Source: Treponema sp.
Lineage (GTDB): Bacteria > Spirochaetota > Spirochaetia > Treponematales > Breznakiellaceae
Direction of reading: 5' to 3'
DNA length: 11,943 nucleotides
Assembly (NCBI GenBank): GCA_031288815.1
Contig: JAITQR010000306.1
Location: 1-11,943, forward strand
The notes under the pieces are model-generated. The model worked only from the letters and a program-made list of their open reading frames with translations. It was not told where the DNA came from and searched no databases. Position numbers and translations under genes: made by a program. Within the stretch, counting starts at the first letter, position 1; each line of letters starts with the position of its first letter. Shown here in pieces: positions 7,051 through 11,943 of this stretch.

Positions 7051-8061
7051 CTAAGCGGACCGGCTGCCGTTATAGTCTATCCCCCGGAGCTTCAATTCCC
7101 CATACCGGTGGCAGGCGACAAAGTGCCCGTTCCCCGCGTCGGTAAAGGGCGGGCTTTCCTCCCCGCATACCCCACTGCAGTACCCGCAGCGGGGATGAAA
7201 GTAACAACCCGAAGGCGGATTTGCCGGATTCGGTATCTCCCCTCCCAGCGGCAGCCGCCGGACCACCACGTCAGGGTCCGCTACGGGAACCGCCGAAAGC
7301 AGGGCCTCCGTATACGGATGCAGCGGCCGGGAGTACAGTTCCTCCGTCTCCCCGTATTCGACCAGCTTCCCAAGGTACATTACCCCCACCTGATCGGATA
7401 TGTATTCCACCACGGACAGATCATGGCTGATGAATATATACGTCAAATCCATCTCCCGCTGCAGCCCCTTCAGCAGATTTATTATCTGCGCCTGTATGGA
7501 CACGTCCAGGGCGGATACCGCCTCGTCGCACACAATAATGTCCGGCTCCAACACCAGCGCCCGGGCTATCCCTATCCGCTGCCGCTGCCCGCCCGAAAAG
7601 GCATGGGGGTACCGCTTGAGGTAGCTGGTGTTGAGCCCCGTCTTGGCCGCCACGTCTTTTACCCGTTCCTCAATTTCCCCCCTCCCCATCTTCCGAAAAT
7701 TCGCCCCCAAAGGTTCCGATATGATGTCGAATACCGTCATCCTCGGATCCAGGGACGAGTAGGGATCCTGGAAGATCATCTGGATATCCTTCCTCACCGC
7801 CCTCAGTTCCTTCCCCTTCAGCTTGAGAAAATCAACCTCCTTCCCGTCCGCCCCGGTGTAAAGCACCTGGCCGGAACTCGCATCAATGGCCCGCACGACA
7901 CACCGCCCCAGGGTCGTCTTCCCGCACCCCGATTCCCCCACAATCCCGATGGTCTCCCCCTTGCGAATGTCGAAACTTACATCCGTTAAGGCCCGGACGG
8001 ATAGTTTTTTTATGTCGAATGTTTTCGTAAGCTGCCTTACCCCCAGTATCCTGTCAGCCAT
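7051..8061 (-). CDS. oppF: Oligopeptide/dipeptide ABC transporter ATP-binding protein OppF/DppF
   Basis: This 336-residue ATPase is the second nucleotide-binding subunit of a peptide-type importer and sits on the cytoplasmic face. It shows Walker A GESGCGKTT (42-50), Q-loop FQDPYSSLDP (Gln98), ABC signature FSGGQRQR (155-162), Walker B IIVCDEA (Asp179/Glu180) and switch His213. The C-terminal oligopeptide/dipeptide domain contains HPYTEALLSAVP (248-259) and a Cys-rich end (Cys286, Cys292, Cys295, Cys299, Cys317). ATG at 8061 overlaps the oppD stop by eight bases (ATGGCTGA), which indicates translational coupling. Only a G-run is visible as its ribosome binding site. The OppF rather than OppD assignment rests on the conserved PYSSLDPRM and on position in the operon. 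The transported substrate is not determined by this subunit. Confidence 0.95.
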   Translation of the reverse strand: MADRILGVRQLTKTFDIKKLSVRALTDVSFDIRKGETIGIVGESGCGKTTLGRCVVRAIDASSGQVLYTGADGKEVDFLKLKGKELRAVRKDIQMIFQDPYSSLDPRMTVFDIISEPLGANFRKMGRGEIEERVKDVAAKTGLNTSYLKRYPHAFSGGQRQRIGIARALVLEPDIIVCDEAVSALDVSIQAQIINLLKGLQREMDLTYIFISHDLSVVEYISDQVGVMYLGKLVEYGETEELYSRPLHPYTEALLSAVPVADPDVVVRRLPLGGEIPNPANPPSGCYFHPRCGYCSGVCGEESPPFTDAGNGHFVACHRYGELKLRGIDYNGSRSA

Positions 8062-9067
8062 GCTTCCCCCCGTACAGAAAACACCGGACCAGGCATCCCT
8101 TCCCCGTCTCTACCGCTTCGGGTTCCCCGCGCTCGCACTTTCCCTCAATCCGCTGTTTGCACCGCTCGTAAAAACCGCAGCGTTCCGGTATGTTCAGCGC
8201 CAGCGGAACCGTCCCCTCTATCGAAAAAAGTTTTTCCTGGCTATGGGTCCCCACTTTGTGTACCGAGGCCATCAAGCCCTGTGTGTAGGGATGCCTCGGG
8301 TTTTTATAGATCTCCCGTACCGGCGCCTCCTCCACTATCTTCCCCAGATACATCACCGCCAGCCTGTCGCACATCTTCGCCATAATACCCAGGTCGTGGG
8401 TAATAAACAGAATCGCCATCTTGAACTCCTCCTGCAGTTCTTTCATCAGATCCAGTATCTGGGCCTGGATGGTCACGTCCAGCGCGGTGGTCGGCTCGTC
8501 GGCTATCAGCAGCGCGGGCCGGCAGATCAGGGCCATGGCGATAAGAGCCCGCTGCAGCATCCCTCCCGAAAACTCGTGGGGATACTGATCGTACCGTCTT
8601 TCCGCGTTGGCTATGCCAACCCGCTTCATCATCCCTATGCTTATTTCCTTCGCCTCCCCCTTGTCCCGGGTGATGTGCAGCAGGCAGCTTTCGTTGATCT
8701 GCGAGCCAATCGTATACATGGGGTGGAACGCCACCATGGGTTCCTGAAATATCATCGAGGCGCTCTTCCCGCGAATCTTCCTGATCTCCTCGCTCCCGTA
8801 CCTCAGTTTGAGCAGATCCTGTTCCCCGCCTTCCCGGCTGAACAGTATCTCTCCGCTCACCTGGCACTTCCTGTCGTTTATACCCAGTATCGCCTTGCCG
8901 GTAAGGCTCTTCCCGCATCCCGATTCCCCGGCAATGCCCAAAACCTCCCTTTCGCGGATGGAAAAAGAAATCCCCCGTACCGGCCTCAGCAAACCTTCGT
9001 CCATGGGTATGGAGACGGCAAGGTTCTTCACTTCTATCACTTTCTTTCGTTCCCCGGGGTTCTCCAT
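8054..9067 (-). CDS. oppD: Oligopeptide/dipeptide ABC transporter ATP-binding protein OppD/DppD
   Basis: With the start at ATG 9067 the protein has 337 residues, normal for OppD. Motifs are Walker A GESGCGKS (47-54), Q-loop FQEPMVAFHPM (Gln108), signature FSGGMLQR (166-173), Walker B LLIADEP (Glu191), D-loop ALDVT and switch His224. The FQEP...P and FSGGM forms are typical of OppD/DppD as opposed to OppF. The C-terminal domain has HPYTQGLMASV (259-269) and cysteines at 297, 303, 311, 325 and 329, a pattern that binds a 4Fe-4S cluster in some studied relatives. The start at 9067 has AAGGAGG nine bases upstream. An upstream ATG at 9145 would add 26 unconserved residues, lacks a good site and falls at the edge of the dispersed repeat. 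The gene follows oppC after 117 bases and overlaps oppF. Confidence 0.95.
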   Translation of the reverse strand: MENPGERKKVIEVKNLAVSIPMDEGLLRPVRGISFSIREREVLGIAGESGCGKSLTGKAILGINDRKCQVSGEILFSREGGEQDLLKLRYGSEEIRKIRGKSASMIFQEPMVAFHPMYTIGSQINESCLLHITRDKGEAKEISIGMMKRVGIANAERRYDQYPHEFSGGMLQRALIAMALICRPALLIADEPTTALDVTIQAQILDLMKELQEEFKMAILFITHDLGIMAKMCDRLAVMYLGKIVEEAPVREIYKNPRHPYTQGLMASVHKVGTHSQEKLFSIEGTVPLALNIPERCGFYERCKQRIEGKCERGEPEAVETGKGCLVRCFLYGGKHG

Positions 9068-9139
9068 CTCCGTCTCCCTCCTTGTTGTGTTTCTGTTTGC
9101 GCTTCGCGCGGATGCCCTTTTAAGGCTACATCCACTCCA

Positions 9140-9190
9140 TTCCAAGGAACCTTGTCCATGCGGTGTCTACGTTACGGACAGACACTATTT
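9140..9190 (-). repeat. Dispersed intergenic repeat, copy B, between oppC and oppD
   Basis: This is the second copy of the element at 381-432, in the opposite orientation. In the transcribed (minus) sense it starts with AAATAGTGTCTGTCC, whose TAG is the oppC stop codon (9187-9185). The hairpin arms are 9180-9174 (TGTCCGT) and 9159-9153 (ATGGACA). Against copy A one arm base changed, but on the transcribed strand the pair becomes G-U, so seven pairs remain. On the other strand it would be an A-C mismatch. The element fills about half of the 117-base oppC/oppD gap. Confidence 0.8.
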
Positions 9191-10333
9191 ATACGGGTCG
9201 GCCGCGTCCCGCAGCCCGTCCCCCAGAAAGTTAAAAGCCATTACCGTAAAGATAACCGCAAACAGGGGAATGAGCCGCCAGGGAAATGTGGCGATACTCG
9301 AAATATCCTGGGCTTCCTGCAGCAGAACCCCCCAGCTCGTCGCCGGCGAACGGATGCCCAGACCCAGAAAACTCATGGAGGTCTCGCCGATAATCATGTT
9401 GGGGATCGCCAGAGTCAGGTTTACGATAAGGTAGCTCATAAAACCGGGAATAAGGTGCCGCAGGATTATCCTGAAAGTCCCCAGGCCGGAGAGTTTTGCC
9501 GCGGTGACAAAGTCCTCTTTCTTGAGGGAGATGAAACGGCCCCGTACCACCCGGGCGAGACTCGTCCAGGATATGAAAGAAATAATGATGGTGACCAAAA
9601 GATACATCCTTACCACCGGGATATCCGCGGGAATCGCCGCCGAAAGGGCCATCCACAGGGGAATGGTGGGAAAGGACGATATCACCTCAATAACCCGCTG
9701 GATGAACAGGTCAAGAATTCCGCCAAAGTACCCGGACAGGGAACCGATAAGAACCCCCAACACAAAACTGATCAGGGTGCCCGCAAAGGGTATGGTCAGG
9801 GATATCTGGCTTCCCAGGATCATCCGGGAGAAAAGATCCCGGCCCATGGAATCGGTGCCGAAGATAAAAAGATGCCCCCCTTCCTCAACCCCGAAAAAAT
9901 GCCGGTCTCCGGAAAAAAGCCCCCACAGTTTATACCGGGGCCCCGGGACGAAAAAACGGAGACGGTACAGTTCGTCCCTGTTTTCACGGTATTCCCTCAT
10001 AAAGGTTTCCATGTTCCGTTCCACGCTTATCCCGTAGACAAAAGGCCCGACAAATTTCCCCTGGTGAAAGAAGTGTAACCTTGTGGGCGGCGCGTCTTTC
10101 GTTTCGGCGTTATAGGCCACGAGATCGGAGGGGGCGAGAAAATTGCCGAACAACGCGACAAAGTACAGTATCCCCAGAACCGCGAGGCTCAGCCGCGCCA
10201 GCCCGTGGCGCATGAGTTTCCGCCGCATCAGAGTCCACTGGGAGGCAAGGTAGTAGGCTTCGTCGTTGCCGTCCCGCTTCCGCTCCCCTTTCAGTTTCTT
10301 TACCAGAAGCTCTATCTTTTCCCGCGCTTTCAT
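9185..10333 (-). CDS. oppC: Oligopeptide/dipeptide ABC transporter permease OppC/DppC, long periplasmic loop type
   Basis: This 382-residue inner-membrane permease pairs with OppB to form the translocation pore. A Lys/Arg-rich N-terminus precedes TM1 (about 48-66). GTDSMGRDLFSR (159-170) marks the start of the permease core, as in OppC/DppC proteins. The EAA-type loop that contacts the ATPases is AAKLSGLGTFRIILRHLIP (278-296). The end, NFLGDGLRDAADPYK, is also typical. Between TM1 and the core lie about 90 residues (68-157) rich in aromatic and charged residues, including RLRFFVPGPRYKLWGLF. This is much longer than the loop of E. coli OppC and belongs to a known long-loop variant of the family. 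ATG at 10333 has GGGAGG ten bases upstream, inside the end of oppB. The stop codon lies within the dispersed repeat. Confidence 0.95.
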   Translation of the reverse strand: MKAREKIELLVKKLKGERKRDGNDEAYYLASQWTLMRRKLMRHGLARLSLAVLGILYFVALFGNFLAPSDLVAYNAETKDAPPTRLHFFHQGKFVGPFVYGISVERNMETFMREYRENRDELYRLRFFVPGPRYKLWGLFSGDRHFFGVEEGGHLFIFGTDSMGRDLFSRMILGSQISLTIPFAGTLISFVLGVLIGSLSGYFGGILDLFIQRVIEVISSFPTIPLWMALSAAIPADIPVVRMYLLVTIIISFISWTSLARVVRGRFISLKKEDFVTAAKLSGLGTFRIILRHLIPGFMSYLIVNLTLAIPNMIIGETSMSFLGLGIRSPATSWGVLLQEAQDISSIATFPWRLIPLFAVIFTVMAFNFLGDGLRDAADPYK

Positions 10334-10339
10334 AGTTCT

Positions 10340-11347
10340 TTAACCTCCCTGCACCTGTTCGGAACGGATCTTCGGATCCAGCCAGCCCAGAATAATGTCC
10401 GAGATAAGGGTTCCCAGGACAATCAGAAAAGCCTGTACCAGGAGGATGGTTCCGGCAAGATACATGTCCTGGTTGATCAGGGCGTTGTACAGCACCGGCC
10501 CCTGTATCGCCAGATTCATGACGATGGCGGTAATGGTGGAGCCGGTGAAGATGTGGGAAAGGGAGGTGGCAAGCCCGCTTACCACGGGGTTCAGGGCGGC
10601 CCGCAGACAGTACTTGTAGGTTATCTTCCGTTCCGATACCCCTTTCGCCCGGGCCGTCAGGGTATACTGTTTGGACTGTTCATCCAGCATCTGCGCCCGA
10701 ACCGTGCGGATTACCCCGCAGGTTCCGGACATCCCGATAACGATGACAGGCATGATCATCCTTCTGAGGAACTCCCCCAGGTTGTACCAGTGAACCCCGT
10801 TTTGCAGCATCTCCTGGCTGAAAAGCCCCACATAGGTAGTGCCGGTAAAGAGGTACATCAGGTACATCAGGATGATCCCCAGCAGAAAGTTCGGCATGGC
10901 CATGCCGATAAAACCAATAACGGTAAAAAGATAATCCCCCGCCGAATACTGGTGGTTGGCGCTGTAGATGCCGATGGGGAGGGAAACCAGATAGGTAAAA
11001 AGCATGGTGATGAGGGAGACCGCGACGGTAATGCCCAGCCTGTCCATGATAACGTCCCAGACCGGCCGGTAGTAGGAAAAGGAATAACCGAAATCCCAAT
11101 GGAGGATTATTCCCCTGATCCAGTAGAAATACTGAATGTACCAGGGCCGGTCCAGGCCGTAGGAAGCCCGCATTTCGGCGATCATTTCGGCGGTAAAGAT
11201 CTCACCCTGGGCGCTCATCCGGGCGATATAGCCGGAAACGTAATCCCCCGGGGGCAGTTGGATAATGAAGAAGACGATAAAAGACATGATGAGTACTGTT
11301 GGGATCATCATGAGCAGCCTTCGTCCCACGTACTTAAGCATCTGCAT
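10340..11347 (-). CDS. oppB: Oligopeptide/dipeptide ABC transporter permease OppB/DppB
   Basis: With the start at ATG 11347 this is a 335-residue inner-membrane permease beginning MQMLKYVGRRLLMMIPTV, the standard OppB/DppB N-terminus and first membrane segment. The following outer loop (about 31-100) contains YGLDRPWYIQYFYWI and DFGYSF, typical of the family. The EAA-type loop is TLTARAKGVSERKITYKYCLR (229-249). The C-terminal segment contains DIILGWLDPKIR. An upstream TTG (11404) would add 19 unconserved residues. The ribosome binding site at 11347 is weak (GGGGG about eight bases upstream). An alternative ATG at 11341 removes two residues only. The gene is first in the opp operon, six bases before oppC. 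No substrate-binding protein gene adjoins it within the window. Confidence 0.93.
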   Translation of the reverse strand: MQMLKYVGRRLLMMIPTVLIMSFIVFFIIQLPPGDYVSGYIARMSAQGEIFTAEMIAEMRASYGLDRPWYIQYFYWIRGIILHWDFGYSFSYYRPVWDVIMDRLGITVAVSLITMLFTYLVSLPIGIYSANHQYSAGDYLFTVIGFIGMAMPNFLLGIILMYLMYLFTGTTYVGLFSQEMLQNGVHWYNLGEFLRRMIMPVIVIGMSGTCGVIRTVRAQMLDEQSKQYTLTARAKGVSERKITYKYCLRAALNPVVSGLATSLSHIFTGSTITAIVMNLAIQGPVLYNALINQDMYLAGTILLVQAFLIVLGTLISDIILGWLDPKIRSEQVQGG

Positions 11348-11533
11348 AGGCGGCCCCCAAAAACATAATGGACTTGTCCGACAACCCGGTTGGATGTCCG
11401 CCAACCTTCGGTTAGCTTCAAGTCTCGCGAAATGCTCCGCATTCCGCCGTTTCTAAGCGGTTGTTGTTAGGAAGCTAAAGTTTCCCAGCCGCTCTAGTGG
11501 CGAAACGGTTGACCCGGTTCCAAAATCCGGTTG
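11348..11533 (-). other. Leader of the opp operon with inverted repeats and CGGTT-rich motifs
   Basis: From the predicted promoter to the oppB start is about 180 transcribed, apparently untranslated bases. TTAGCTTC (11412-11419) and GAAGCTAA (11471-11478) form a perfect 8-bp inverted repeat spaced by 51 bases. GGTTGG (11388-11393) and CCAACC (11401-11406) form another. The hexamer CGGTTG or a one-base variant occurs on the plus strand at 11387, 11409, 11458, 11506, 11515 and 11528. The leader could fold into a branched RNA or hold repeated protein sites. I do not recognise a known riboswitch class. Confidence 0.35.
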
Positions 11534-11563
11534 ATTATAATACGGACACACAGTACCTGTAAA
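11534..11563 (-). promoter_or_regulatory. Probable sigma-70-type promoter of oppBCDF
   Basis: On the minus strand TTTACA (11563-11558) and a consensus TATAAT (11539-11534) are separated by 18 bases. Transcription would start near 11527. It is the best promoter match in the window and points toward oppB. The -35 falls inside the first of two near-identical direct repeats (11557-11571 and 11613-11626). Confidence 0.6.
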
Positions 11564-11626
11564 GTAATTTCCGGGCGAAATGTTCCGGAGAAGGCTCGAT
11601 CTTCCTTCCATACTGTAAGTAATTTC
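11557..11626. repeat. Imperfect direct repeat pair overlapping the opp promoter
   Basis: The plus-strand sequence CTGTAAAGTAATTTC at 11557-11571 recurs as CTGTAAGTAATTTC at 11613-11626, with one base deleted. The left ends are 56 bp apart. The first copy covers the -35 of the predicted opp promoter. The pair could be regulator sites or a duplicated segment. No longer similarity around the copies was seen. Confidence 0.5.
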
Positions 11627-11661
11627 AAAAACGGGCTCTTCGCAAGATGTGGTAAAAAAAG

Positions 11662-11796
11662 TTGAAAATAGAGCAAAATCTGCATATAGAAGAGCGAGAA
11701 TCCGGGCATTTCGGTTGTTGCCAGGAAGAAAGAGGAGCCTGATTTTTGTTATATTTTTTGATATGCCTTTATATGACAGATCGGCCATGCTATATT
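11662..11796 (+). promoter_or_regulatory. Two promoter candidates for the gene at 11848
   Basis: Upstream candidate: TTGAAA (11662-11667), 17-base spacer, TATAGA (11685-11690). Downstream candidate: TTTATA (11768-11773), 17-base spacer, TATATT (11791-11796), which would give a leader of about 45 bases. Both lie in the AT-rich divergent region. The downstream one has the better -10 and the better distance to the gene. An open minus-strand frame across this region has no family resemblance and runs through the ribosome binding site of the gene at 11848, so it is not called. Confidence 0.45.
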
Positions 11797-11847
11797 GAAT
11801 ATACTTACAGAAACCGGCGGATTTATATATCAGGAGGGAAGGTAAAT

Positions 11848-11943
11848 ATGACAAATAAATCTGAATTTATTGAAAAACTGGACACCTTGTCAGCGGACGA
11901 AAAAAAAGAAGTCGCGGATTTCTTCGCGAAGCACCCGGATTAT
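11848..11943 (+). CDS. Unrecognised protein, N-terminal 32 residues (3' end outside window)
   Basis: ATG at 11848-11850 has a consensus AGGAGG (11832-11837) ten bases upstream, and the frame stays open to the last base of the window. The visible residues start MTNKSEFIEKLDTLSADEKK and end FFAKHPDY. They are hydrophilic, Lys/Asp/Glu-rich and likely helical, with no signal peptide or membrane segment. I do not recognise the family. The codons are AT-richer than in the neighbouring genes at the very start, as is common near start codons. It is transcribed divergently from opp across a 500-base region. Confidence 0.8.
   Translation, partial: MTNKSEFIEKLDTLSADEKKEVADFFAKHPDY

Noticed and set aside
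7886..10078. 730-codon open frame antisense to oppF, oppD and oppC
   Set aside because: It crosses three well-supported genes and shows Pro/Arg/His-rich composition without domains. It is a shadow of their codon bias.
10205..11368. 387-codon open frame antisense to oppB
   Set aside because: Same cause as the other antisense frames. The opposite strand encodes a clear permease.
11453..11854. 133-codon minus-strand frame in the divergent promoter region
   Set aside because: It covers the ribosome binding site and start of the gene at 11848 and the opp promoter, has no clear start signal and resembles no family.

Overview
The window is GC-rich and densely coding. It holds two gene blocks read on the minus strand (a copper-handling operon and an oligopeptide-type ABC importer operon), a short plus-strand pair between them, and partial genes at both ends. 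No rRNA, tRNA, CRISPR array, transposase or phage gene was seen. Protein style suggests an anaerobic, probably host- or sediment-associated bacterium. The HMA/DsbD-like/cupredoxin fusion, the DUF975 remnant, the long-loop OppC permease and the frequent TTG/GTG starts all fit a GC-rich spirochaete of the Treponema/Breznakiella type. That placement is an inference, since no phylogenetic marker is complete here.

Layout. Bases 1-276 are the C-terminal end of peptidyl-tRNA hydrolase (plus strand). A spacer with a small dispersed repeat follows. Bases 476-5643 are a three-gene minus-strand operon, transcribed in this order: an HMA + DsbD_2-like membrane region + cupredoxin fusion, a DUF2318 cysteine-pair protein, then the P1B-type Cu(I) ATPase CopA. 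The genes abut or lie 50 bases apart. Together they look like a module that binds copper at the membrane, hands it over and exports it. The promoter region carries two copies of a 15-bp dyad 60 bp apart, and one of them overlaps a CsoR-like box.

Bases 5869-6906 (plus) carry a HAD-IIB phosphatase. Its stop overlaps the start of a decayed DUF975 membrane-protein gene that keeps only its two ends, in different frames. Bases 7051-11347 (minus) are oppB-oppC-oppD-oppF, read from right to left, with no substrate-binding protein gene next to them. A second copy of the dispersed repeat sits between oppC and oppD and touches the oppC stop codon. Bases 11348-11847 are a 500-base AT-richer divergent promoter region, with a good promoter for opp on one strand and candidates for the rightmost gene on the other. 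That gene begins at 11848 and runs off the window.

The most noteworthy items are the three-part copper operon with its paired operator-like dyads, and the about 52-bp intergenic repeat. In the oppC-side copy of the repeat, a base change keeps the RNA hairpin through a G-U pair on the transcribed strand only.
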